In this document: in pieces, positions 9,576 to 18,324 of the stretch
How the letters are laid out: each line of letters begins with the position of its first letter
How positions within the stretch are numbered: the first letter of the stretch is position 1
Origin: Leptolyngbyaceae cyanobacterium JSC-12
Lineage (GTDB): Bacteria; Cyanobacteriota; Cyanobacteriia; Leptolyngbyales; Leptolyngbyaceae
Reading direction: 5' to 3'
Assembly (NCBI GenBank): GCA_000309945.1
Contig: CM001633.1
Coordinates: forward strand, 4,661,330 to 4,725,329
Length of the DNA stretch: 64,000 nucleotides
Notes under the pieces: model-generated
The model's database searches: none
The model's input: the letters and a program-made list of their open reading frames with translations, nothing else
Told to the model about the DNA's origin: nothing
Translations under genes and position numbers: made by a program

Positions 9576-10424
9576 ATGCGAGTCATGCGGCTGAACGCAG
9601 AATGCCACCTTTCGTTTGATGCCACCGCTCCAACCCCTGCTATTTTCATGCTGCGTCCTCGTAGTGGAAAGAGCCAGTGGGTAATGCGCGAAGAATATTT
9701 ACTACAACCCAGCGTTTCAGTCACAGAATATACCGATGGATTTGGCAACCTTTGTCAGCGGCTAGTTGTGCCAGAAGGAACATTCAGCATCCATACCAGC
9801 GCCTGGGTCGAAATGGCAGGCGAGATCGATGTAGCATCGGGTGCTTCCTATATTCCCGTAGAAAATTTGCCAGAAAATACCTTACAGTTTTTGTTGCCCA
9901 GTCGATATTGCCAGTCTGACCAAATCGGTAACTTAGCACTGGAGATTGTGGAAACTGCAATACCAGGGTATGACCAGGTGGAAGCAATTCGTAGCTGGGT
10001 TCAGTCCAATATTGAATATTGCTATGGCAGCAGCAATGCCTCGACTTCGGCGTTGGATACGGCTGCCCAAAAGGTTGGCGTTTGCCGAGATTTTGCACAC
10101 TTAGGGATTGCGCTTTGTCGCAGTCTGAATATTCCAGCACGGATGGTCGTCGGTTACCTGCACCAGCTTGACCCGATGGATCTGCATGCCTGGTTCGAGG
10201 CATTTGTTGGAGATCGCACCGATTCTCAGACAGAAGGACGTTGGTACACATTTGATGCCACTCAAAAAGAACCACGCGGGAACCGTATCGCGATCGCCTA
10301 TGGGCGGGATGCCGCTGATGTCGCCCTTTCAACTCAATTCGGCTCTATGCAGCTTTTAGAGATGAAGGTGAGTGTGGAAGCGATAGAACAACCACTCGTT
10401 CCCTCCTCATACAACTCCATCTAA
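9576..10424 (+). CDS. Transglutaminase-like protein
   Basis: A 282-residue protein with an N-terminal bacterial transglutaminase-associated beta domain and a C-terminal transglutaminase-like cysteine protease fold. The triad is visible: Cys170 in GVCRDFAHL, His204 in LHAWFEAF and Asp227 in YTFDAT. Proteins of this type are usually peptidases or amidases rather than true cross-linkers. It begins 12 bp after ftsE and is likely co-transcribed. A TTG at 9573 is just upstream; ATG 9576 is preferred. Confidence 0.88.
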   Translation: MRVMRLNAECHLSFDATAPTPAIFMLRPRSGKSQWVMREEYLLQPSVSVTEYTDGFGNLCQRLVVPEGTFSIHTSAWVEMAGEIDVASGASYIPVENLPENTLQFLLPSRYCQSDQIGNLALEIVETAIPGYDQVEAIRSWVQSNIEYCYGSSNASTSALDTAAQKVGVCRDFAHLGIALCRSLNIPARMVVGYLHQLDPMDLHAWFEAFVGDRTDSQTEGRWYTFDATQKEPRGNRIAIAYGRDAADVALSTQFGSMQLLEMKVSVEAIEQPLVPSSYNSI

Positions 10425-10506
10425 ACCACACAAGAACAAGCGAAGACGAGCAATTAGCCCGCCTTGAAAAGATTGGTGAGGAGTCGTCATCAATACACCA
10501 GATCAG

Positions 10507-10968
10507 CTACTTAGGTAGCTTGCCAATAATTTGCTCTTTCAAGCTATCGACCTCTTTAGCTAACTCTTGGCGATTCGATGCCCGAAGCAAATAGCGATAA
10601 ACAAACCAGGCAGTGTAACCAAACCCAATCAACTCAAACGTCGGTGCTAGTAGTGGAATATCATCCACCGCATCCAGCAGAGCAAGCGTTAACTTGACCG
10701 TCACAACGCCACCAAACAGCAGTCCTAACGTAATCAACGGGCGCTTGTATTCACTAAAAAAGTCAGTTAAATATTCAGGCAAGCTCGACAGAATTGTTTT
10801 AAATCGCTCTGCAATCTGTCGCAATTGCTCATTGGTTTGGTTGACCTCCTCTTGGGGAGGCAACAATAACGGGTCTGTGTTGTTGCTTACAGGAGGTACA
10901 GGCTCCGCAAAATCAGGAGCGCTTACCGTAGGTATTTCAGATTCTTTTACTTCAGGATTCATACTCAC
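10507..10968 (-). CDS. CAAD-domain (CURT1-like) thylakoid membrane protein
   Basis: A 153-residue protein with a disordered, acidic and proline-rich N terminus, an amphipathic helix, two membrane segments (about 75-95 and 105-125) and a C-terminal helix. This is the CAAD/CURT1 architecture. In plants CURT1 curves grana margins; in cyanobacteria the domain is found free or fused to aminoacyl-tRNA synthetases and anchors them to thylakoids. Here it is a free-standing protein, so a role in thylakoid membrane shape is the best inference. Confidence 0.85.
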   Translation of the reverse strand: MSMNPEVKESEIPTVSAPDFAEPVPPVSNNTDPLLLPPQEEVNQTNEQLRQIAERFKTILSSLPEYLTDFFSEYKRPLITLGLLFGGVVTVKLTLALLDAVDDIPLLAPTFELIGFGYTAWFVYRYLLRASNRQELAKEVDSLKEQIIGKLPK

Positions 10969-11360
10969 AACCTGGGAATAACAACTGAGGCGTCACTAAC
11001 CAGGACAAATTCGTCGGCGCTAGAAAACTAACACATTAGACGAAACAGGTTCGGCTAGATTTCACTGTATCGACCTTGGCAAATTTTGGGGTCACCAGTC
11101 AGATAGATGATTACCTAATTTCCCAACTCTGTAAACGGTATTAGTAAAATACGTCAGCTTAATATTCTTAACGTTTATTTACAGAATTGTTGGGGTTTAA
11201 GGTTGCTGAATTGTACTCGCAGGTTTCCAAGAAAACATTAAATTAGTTTATTTTTTACAGGAGTAAATAGGGTGATGGGCTTCAACCCCATAATTCAAAA
11301 GCCTCTCCACTAGTTTGAAGAAAGTTATTCCCATAACCAGGAGAGATTATCAGGAAGACG
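10969..11360. other. AT-rich intergenic region
   Basis: About 390 bp between the CAAD gene and the small gene that ends at 11361. It contains the upstream region of the CAAD gene (minus strand). No open frame, RNA fold or repeat could be supported. Confidence 0.5.
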
Positions 11361-11678
11361 TTAGCCTCTGGCAGGAGAACGACGGGAACGATGGACGGAC
11401 TTTGTGATTAGCGTGCTGGTTGTATAAATTTCTTCCTGAGCAAAGCAAATAGAGAGGCGACAAGCACCAACGATGATGTGAGCATACCGGCTAAGTTGAT
11501 CTATGTCGCTGAGCAATTGATCTACTATCCAGGGTTCGGAACAATGAATCGAGAGCTTACATTTAGGGTCTAAATGGAGAAAGCAGAATAGCAGTGTTTC
11601 GCTGAAAAAGGAGCGAAATCGTTCTAAACGCTGTTTTTCGAGAATCAGCAGATCGTCAGACGTTAATTCCAGAAGCAT
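11361..11678 (-). CDS. Hypothetical protein, 105 residues
   Basis: I do not recognise this family. The protein begins MLLELTSDDLLILEKQRLE, has a Phe/Leu-rich centre and ends in a basic Ser/Arg tail. The open frame runs 24 codons further upstream, but ATG 11678 is preceded by a strong AAGGAG ribosome-binding site, so the shorter form is chosen. It lies 186 bp downstream of the oxidoreductase gene on the same strand. Confidence 0.6.
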   Translation of the reverse strand: MLLELTSDDLLILEKQRLERFRSFFSETLLFCFLHLDPKCKLSIHCSEPWIVDQLLSDIDQLSRYAHIIVGACRLSICFAQEEIYTTSTLITKSVHRSRRSPARG

Positions 11679-11864
11679 TAGTTTTCTCCTTTTGAAGGGT
11701 ATATCCTGATTTAATCGGACATCTCCTCCCACCCATACGGTGAAATTCATGATTTTCTAATTCTCTTTGACGAAAAGATACGGGGATTTGCGGATGAGTT
11801 GCCGTAAGCCTTGTCAGGGAAAGCTTAGGAGAGAGATTCATTGTCTGGCAACACCAGGCACAAT

Positions 11865-13292
11865 CTAGCGAAACCAGGCACGGCGGAGATCGAAGAAGTA
11901 GTCGAACAGGTCTCGCAGGCGATGGTTGTGTTTAAGTTGCAGGCAGCGAAAGTCGATCGCGGTGTATTGCAAAATTTCTGCCAGGGTGGGAGACGGTAGA
12001 GGCAGGGATGCGATCGCCTGAATTTTGAGATTTTGCTGCATGGCAAACGCCAGAAGACCAATCCATTCACTGGCGAATGCTCCAATGATGTGTCCGCCTA
12101 AAATTGTGCCATTGCGATGAATGACGAGTTTACATAACCCTGTCAAATCATTACGGATCTGAGCCTGGGGTAAGACATTGAAAGATTGGCGCAGAACGTA
12201 TAAGTGTTTGCCGTACTTCTGTCGTGCCTGGGCTTCCGTAAGTCCCAGCCATGCCAGGTTAGGAGAGGTATGCACCGTGAGTGGAATGGTGCAGTAATCC
12301 ATCGTAGATGTTGGGAAGAAGAGAATGTTGCGTAGCGCGATCGCAGCTTCTTGTTTTGCCACCTGGGTCACACTCTCTGTTCCAAGCTGACCATCACACA
12401 CATATACCCTGGGATTGGTGGTTTGCAATTTAGCATTGTGCCAGATGCCATTCGCGTTCCAGCGTACCCCAGCCGCTTCTAAATTGAGGGATTTGACGTT
12501 GGGAGAATGCCCAGCTGCTACGATGATCTCGTCCGTGGTCAAGGTTTGATGGTTCATTTGGAGTTGCTTCTTGCCACCGTGCGATCGCACCTGAGCAATG
12601 CTCGTTTTCAGCAAGACCCGGACTCCTTCTGCCTCCAGTTGAGCCTGGATTAACCGTGCTGCTTCTATATCAGCCGCTGGCAACAGCGAATCATGCTGGG
12701 TCATTAATGTCACCCCCATGCCAAATCGAATCAGTGTTTGCGCCAATTCCACAGCCGTTTTCCCACTGCCGATAATGGTGATAGTCTGGCAAGCGGCTAA
12801 CTTCTGAATTTGGGTGTGAAGCATTTCACTGGTGAGGTATCCGGCCGTTTCCAATCCTGCGATTGCTGGGATCCAGGAACAAACCCCCATCGCCAGCAGA
12901 TATCCTCGTGCCTGCAAGCGGCGATTACCCACCCTCACCCCAATAGCGGGTTGTCGGCAAAACTCACCCATATCTGCAATGACATCAATGCCACGATGCG
13001 CTAACCCGCTAGCGGAACAGGCTGCTTCCACATTTGCCGTGATTGCCGCTGTCCAATCGCTTAGTTGGTCCGATGAACAAAAAGGCGAACCCAATAAGTT
13101 GCCAGGTGGTTGAGTCTCAAGCCTGGAAGCTAAATCCAACCATGCATAATGAGGAACCGCTGCTGGCAAATCGGCTGGTGTAATGCCCTGTAAGATCAGC
13201 GCAACTCGTGCCTTCAGCGTTGCCGCCGCGATCGCTGCCTGTACTCCTGCTGGAGTGGCACCAAAGATGATTAAGTCGTAGTCAACAGACAT
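11865..13292 (-). CDS. FAD-dependent pyridine nucleotide oxidoreductase lacking the redox disulfide
   Basis: A 475-residue protein with the domain order of dihydrolipoamide dehydrogenase and mercuric reductase: N-terminal FAD site (GATPAGVQAA), NAD(P) site (IIGSGKTAVELA), second FAD contact (RVYVCDG) and C-terminal dimerisation domain. It lacks the CxxxxC redox-active cysteine pair expected near residue 40-50, and the usual C-terminal HPT motif reads SPT. So it cannot work like a classical disulfide reductase. Similar cyanobacterial relatives are annotated only as NAD(P)/FAD oxidoreductases; the substrate is unknown. Confidence 0.85.
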   Translation of the reverse strand: MSVDYDLIIFGATPAGVQAAIAAATLKARVALILQGITPADLPAAVPHYAWLDLASRLETQPPGNLLGSPFCSSDQLSDWTAAITANVEAACSASGLAHRGIDVIADMGEFCRQPAIGVRVGNRRLQARGYLLAMGVCSWIPAIAGLETAGYLTSEMLHTQIQKLAACQTITIIGSGKTAVELAQTLIRFGMGVTLMTQHDSLLPAADIEAARLIQAQLEAEGVRVLLKTSIAQVRSHGGKKQLQMNHQTLTTDEIIVAAGHSPNVKSLNLEAAGVRWNANGIWHNAKLQTTNPRVYVCDGQLGTESVTQVAKQEAAIALRNILFFPTSTMDYCTIPLTVHTSPNLAWLGLTEAQARQKYGKHLYVLRQSFNVLPQAQIRNDLTGLCKLVIHRNGTILGGHIIGAFASEWIGLLAFAMQQNLKIQAIASLPLPSPTLAEILQYTAIDFRCLQLKHNHRLRDLFDYFFDLRRAWFR

Positions 13293-13527
13293 GGAAATGG
13301 GAAATGGGTTAATAGGGGTTAGGGAGTGGGGAGAGTGGGGAGGATAAAGAAAAAGAAGAAGAAGAAGAGTGAATCAGTAGAGGGATAAATGGAATTTCAC
13401 GCATTCACGCATCTACTCACTTGCCCCTCACTCCCTCATCTTTCTTACCTTTTTCGTTTCTTACCTTTTTCGTCTCCTGTCTCCTCCATCTTCCCTAGCT
13501 TCCCCATCTCCCTCCTCACCCTATACT
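13293..13527. repeat. Low-complexity purine/pyrimidine-rich intergenic filler
   Basis: The plus strand is G/A-rich at about 13310-13375 (including an AAG trinucleotide run) and C/T-rich at about 13415-13540. Similar pyrimidine-rich filler lies upstream of fabG (15940-16000), after the third attC-like site (32770-32810) and, unusually, inside the exoprotein gene (26260-26340). No gene is visible here. Confidence 0.7.
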
Positions 13528-14610
13528 CTATCCCCCATTCCTACTGACCAAAATTTCTTCCAACCCATCTAACAATCGCTGGTTTTCTGCCTGCGTACGA
13601 ATGGCAACTCGAAAATAGCGATCGCCTAGTTCGGGAAAGCTCAAACAGTCACGAATCAGAATTTTGTAGGTTTTCAACAATTTCATTTGCAGGTCAACCA
13701 CTGAATAATCAGACTGCACAAGGAGAAAGTTTGCGGCACTGTAGAAGGGGTAAAGTCCAGGAAGGTTCGCAAGTCCAGCAAACAATTGGGAACGGGCTGT
13801 GGCAAGCCAGTTCCAGGTCTGATGTTGAAAAGCTCTGTCTTGTAATACGACTTCGCCCACGGCGGCTGCAAGGGAATTGACTGACCAGGGATCACGCCAC
13901 TGTTGCCAGCGTTTGAGTCGATCAGGATGGGCAATCGCGTAGCCCAAGCGTAACCCTGGCAAACTGTAGAACTTGGTCAGCGATCGCACGATTACCAGAT
14001 TGGGATATTCCTCCACCCATTCAATCAAGCTTTGTTGCTGATCGGGGGGCAAAAAGTCCATAAACGCTTCATCCACAACCATCAGTCCACATTGTGGGAG
14101 ACATTGCAACAAAAATTCTCTCGAAAAAAGCTGTCCGGTTGGATTATGCGGCGTGTTGAGCAGTAAGCCTGTTGACCCGGAAGGGTGCAAGAAAGGAAGA
14201 CCGTCTAACTCTGAAGGTGTGTGCCCCAACCTTAAAGGCACGGCTTGAATTATGGCATCGAATGCGTTGAGTGCACGAGTATAGTCGCTAAAAGCGGGAG
14301 TGAACAAATAGGTGATATCTAGCTCGGCAAGGTCTCGGGCAGACCAGGTTAGCAATTCAGCAGCACCATTACCGGGCAAAATCCAGTCGGGGGAGATGTG
14401 ATGAAACTGACTAATTGCCCATCGCAGACGAGAATAAGAAGGATCTGGATAGGAAACCAGGTTGCCTAGCTGATGTTGAATCGCAGCGATCGCAGAAGCT
14501 GGCGGACCCAGCGGATTAATACTGGCAGAAAAATCAAGAATGGCATCGGGGGAACAGTCTGCCAGTTCGGCTGCCCAAACCAGATTTCCCCCGTGCGCAG
14601 GACGGTTCAT
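13528..14610 (-). CDS. cobD: Threonine-phosphate decarboxylase (CobD-like aminotransferase)
   Basis: PLP-dependent class I/II aminotransferase-fold protein of 360 residues. The N-terminal HGGN and the SASINPLGPP segment are typical of CobD rather than of histidinol-phosphate aminotransferase. The PLP lysine lies in SLTKFYSLPGLRLGYA. CobD makes aminopropanol phosphate for the nucleotide loop of cobalamin. Confusion with HisC is possible, since the two are related. No other cobalamin genes are adjacent. It ends close to the HU gene on the same strand. Confidence 0.85.
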   Translation of the reverse strand: MNRPAHGGNLVWAAELADCSPDAILDFSASINPLGPPASAIAAIQHQLGNLVSYPDPSYSRLRWAISQFHHISPDWILPGNGAAELLTWSARDLAELDITYLFTPAFSDYTRALNAFDAIIQAVPLRLGHTPSELDGLPFLHPSGSTGLLLNTPHNPTGQLFSREFLLQCLPQCGLMVVDEAFMDFLPPDQQQSLIEWVEEYPNLVIVRSLTKFYSLPGLRLGYAIAHPDRLKRWQQWRDPWSVNSLAAAVGEVVLQDRAFQHQTWNWLATARSQLFAGLANLPGLYPFYSAANFLLVQSDYSVVDLQMKLLKTYKILIRDCLSFPELGDRYFRVAIRTQAENQRLLDGLEEILVSRNGG

Positions 14611-14635
14611 GGGCAGGAATGCCCACTCTTCATCA

Positions 14636-14935
14636 TTATTTTTTCTTTCCGGCGGAAGCAGCAGGAGCCACCTTCTCTTTAAATAGCTTCCCTGCAGAAA
14701 AGGCAGGGACTTTCGTTGCTGGAATGTTCATCTTATCGCCAGTTTTGGGGTTTCGTCCTTCCCGTGCTTTGCGCTCCCGCGATTCAAAGGACCCAAATCC
14801 AACCAGGGTTACCTTATCTCCGCTACTAACTGCTTCAACGATGGCATCAAGCGCAGCAGACAGAACTGCATCCGCCTGTTTCTTCGTGACACTGGCTTTA
14901 TCTGCGACAGCATCAACTAATTCGCCCTTATTCAT
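14636..14935 (-). CDS. hup: HU-family DNA-binding protein
   Basis: A 99-residue nucleoid protein with the HU signature GFGSFESRERKAREGRNPKT, the DNA-wrapping beta arm, and a short Lys/Ala-rich tail. It begins MNKGELVDAVADK. A GGAGAT ribosome-binding site precedes the ATG. HU bends DNA and shapes the nucleoid. It lies 25 bp upstream of cobD on the same strand, so read-through is possible, but the functions are unrelated. Confidence 0.97.
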   Translation of the reverse strand: MNKGELVDAVADKASVTKKQADAVLSAALDAIVEAVSSGDKVTLVGFGSFESRERKAREGRNPKTGDKMNIPATKVPAFSAGKLFKEKVAPAASAGKKK

Positions 14936-15567
14936 GGGATCTCCTTTTGCTAGAGAACAATCTGCGAAATCTAGATCTTTAATAAAGTTGAAATCGACAA
15001 ATACACCACCAGGAAAACAGCAAAACCGCCGAAACTCCTCTGGTATCGTATTTTCAATGCCCTATTCTAAAGTCTCGATTTGAAATCCGGATCGTTGAAA
15101 CCTTTAAGATATTTGGATTTCAGCCATTTTCTTAAGGTTGGTCGCAGAAGCAGTGATAAGCTTCACCTATCAAAAAAGCCATGTTTTGTGTGCTCCTAGC
15201 CCGTTTCCGCCAGATGGCTGCTCCAGATATGAATAGATATTTAACGATGAAGTGATAAAGGTCACATTAATGAATTCAAACTGTTAAGAGCTGTAAGCCT
15301 TACCAGAAAGGGTTTCTAAGATTCATTTCAAGAGAAACAGGCGTAACGATCGCCCTCTAGAGGCATCAAACCATGACCACTGGCTATTCCAGGCAAACTC
15401 TTCGCTACCCAGCAAAAATAGCGGCTTCTATAAGCCATGTTTACCGGTAATTTTTTACAAGATTTAACATTTTACGGCAGATATGGTTCGCACCATATAA
15501 GTTGTGTCATAAGGATGAGATCTTAATCAGAGGTTAGAGGAGTAAAAAGTTGGAGGGTTGAGAGCGA
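14936..15567. other. Intergenic region between trxA and the HU gene
   Basis: About 630 bp holding the upstream region of the HU gene (minus strand) and the region downstream of thioredoxin. No open frame of convincing codon use, no tRNA and no clear RNA structure was seen. A small RNA cannot be ruled out. Confidence 0.4.
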
Positions 15568-15900
15568 TCAGTATTCAGTTCTTGAAAGCTGCGATCGCAC
15601 CCATTGAATTAGTTGTTCCGGTGCAACAACCCCTTCAATGCGATCAATGGGTTTTCCCTGTTTGAACAGCACCAGCGTTGGCAATGCCTGTACCTGATGT
15701 TGAGATGCTAGAGATGGGTACTTATCCGTGTCAATTTTGACAATTCGGACTTGCTGTTTCATCTGAGCATTCACCTGATCCAAAATTTTTGCCATCATCT
15801 GGCAAGGTCCACACCATGTGGCGTAAAAATCCACTAACACAGGCAAATCCGAGCCAGCAATCATCTCCTGAAAGCTTGTGAATTGCTTCTTCGTCGCCAT
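15568..15900 (-). CDS. trxA: Thioredoxin
   Basis: A 110-residue thioredoxin with the active site WCGPC (Cys30 and Cys33), the cis-proline segment QALPTLVLF and a basic/charged C terminus. It reduces disulfides in cytoplasmic targets. It is divergent from fabG; the 140-bp gap must carry both promoters and includes a C-rich stretch with ATGCCCT heptamer repeats at 15947-15960. Confidence 0.95.
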   Translation of the reverse strand: MATKKQFTSFQEMIAGSDLPVLVDFYATWCGPCQMMAKILDQVNAQMKQQVRIVKIDTDKYPSLASQHQVQALPTLVLFKQGKPIDRIEGVVAPEQLIQWVRSQLSRTEY

Positions 15901-15934
15901 AATTTGCCTTACTCCAATCCTTTTTCTCTATGGT

Positions 15935-16000
15935 AGTCAACTCCCCATGCCCTATGCCCTATTCCAGCTCTCATTCCCTACCTCCCATTCCCCCTTTCCC
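15935..16000. repeat. Pyrimidine-rich heptamer-like repeat in the trxA-fabG gap
   Basis: The plus strand reads ATGCCCT twice in tandem (15947-15960) followed by a degenerate third unit and further CCC-rich units. This resembles the short tandem repeats common between cyanobacterial genes. Confidence 0.5.
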
Positions 16001-16013
16001 GTATGATGATTGA

Positions 16014-16805
<792 letters not shown>

Positions 16806-16886
16806 CGATCGCAGCCTGGGATTGCCATTTCTGGCTCTTGAGCTTAACAACTCTTATGATGAGGTTAAGTAAGTTACTCATAATCC

Positions 16887-18089
16887 ATGTTGAGCCGCAT
16901 CAAAGACCTTGCAGCAAACCTTGCACCTCGACTTATTGAAATTCGCCGCCATCTGCACAGTCACCCAGAACTGAGTGGGCAAGAATATCAGACTGCTGCC
17001 TATGTGGCTGGTGTGCTGTCCTCCTGTGGTTTACACGTAAAAGAACGGGTTGGCAAGGTGGGCGTTGTAGGGGAGTTACGAGGACAGGGATCTGATCCAC
17101 GGATGCTGGCAATTCGCACTGATATGGATGCACTGCCCATTCAGGAACAGACTGGACTGGAGTTTGCCTCCCAGCAGCCTGGAATTATGCATGCTTGTGG
17201 GCATGATGTTCACACAACAGTTGGGCTGGGAACAGCAATGGTATTGTCTCAATTGGGTGAATCTCTACCTGGAAACGTGCGATTCTTGTTTCAATCGGCA
17301 GAAGAAATTGCCCAGGGTGCAAACTGGATGGTGAAAGATGGTGTTATGGATGGTGTTTCTGGGATCTTGTCAGTCCATGTGTTTCCATCGATACCAGCTG
17401 GGGTAGTGGGGATTCGCTATGGGGCACTAACAGCCGCAGCAGATGATCTAGAAATTACGATTATGGGCGAGTCTGGGCATGGTGCGCGTCCCCATGAGGC
17501 AATCGATGCAATTTGGATTGCATCCCAGGTAGTTACTACCCTCCAGCAAGCTATCAGTCGCACTCAAAATCCGCTACGTCCCGTGGTTCTGACGATTGGG
17601 CAGATTAGCGGTGGGCGAGCACCCAATGTAATTGCAGATCGGGTGAAGCTGCTGGGAACCGTGCGATCGCTGCATCCCGAAACCAGCAAAGCCCTGCCAG
17701 AATGGATTGAACATCTTGTGGCGGGGGTGTGCCATCCCTTTGGTGCTCGATACACTGTGAACTATCGTCGAGGTGTCCCTTCTGTGCAAAATGATATTAC
17801 CCTGACTCAATTGTTGGAAAGTTCAGCCGAGGAAGCCTGGGGACGACAGGGAATTCAAATGATTCAGGAACCCTCCCTTGGTGCAGAGGATTTTTCAGTA
17901 TATTTACAGTACGCTCCGGGCAGTATGTTTCGGTTAGGAACAGGGTTCAAAGATCGACGCAATCCGTCTTTGCATCATCCGCAATTCATGGTGGACGAAT
18001 CAGCGATCGTGACTGGAGTTGTTACGCTTGCCTATGCCGCGTATAAGTACTGGCATCAATCTCAACCATTGTTAGCAGCGAGCCGCTAG
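16887..18089 (+). CDS. M20-family amidohydrolase/carboxypeptidase
   Basis: A 400-residue metal-dependent amidohydrolase of the hippurate hydrolase/IAA-amino-acid hydrolase group. Metal-binding motifs are HACGHDVH, the SAEEIAQGA segment with the Glu pair and the C-terminal GAEDFS. An internal dimerisation domain spans about 180-295. Members remove N-acyl groups from amino acids. The natural substrate is not evident from context. Confidence 0.92.
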   Translation: MLSRIKDLAANLAPRLIEIRRHLHSHPELSGQEYQTAAYVAGVLSSCGLHVKERVGKVGVVGELRGQGSDPRMLAIRTDMDALPIQEQTGLEFASQQPGIMHACGHDVHTTVGLGTAMVLSQLGESLPGNVRFLFQSAEEIAQGANWMVKDGVMDGVSGILSVHVFPSIPAGVVGIRYGALTAAADDLEITIMGESGHGARPHEAIDAIWIASQVVTTLQQAISRTQNPLRPVVLTIGQISGGRAPNVIADRVKLLGTVRSLHPETSKALPEWIEHLVAGVCHPFGARYTVNYRRGVPSVQNDITLTQLLESSAEEAWGRQGIQMIQEPSLGAEDFSVYLQYAPGSMFRLGTGFKDRRNPSLHHPQFMVDESAIVTGVVTLAYAAYKYWHQSQPLLAASR

Positions 18090-18324
18090 AATCATACAGA
18101 ATTAATTTTGAGTAAAAGGATGAAAATTCTTCTTGAACTACGTTAGTTTAAATCTTCTAGTTCCTTGTAGGAACCAACGATAATTAAACGATGACGGACA
18201 TTGGTGTTGCAACGTTAACCCATACTATATCAAGGATGTTCCATTTCTAGGAAAAACGGTTGATTGCAGATCACCGGAAAATTCTAGAAACTGCAGAGAC
18301 AGGGTTTGTGGTGGATGGTGATGA

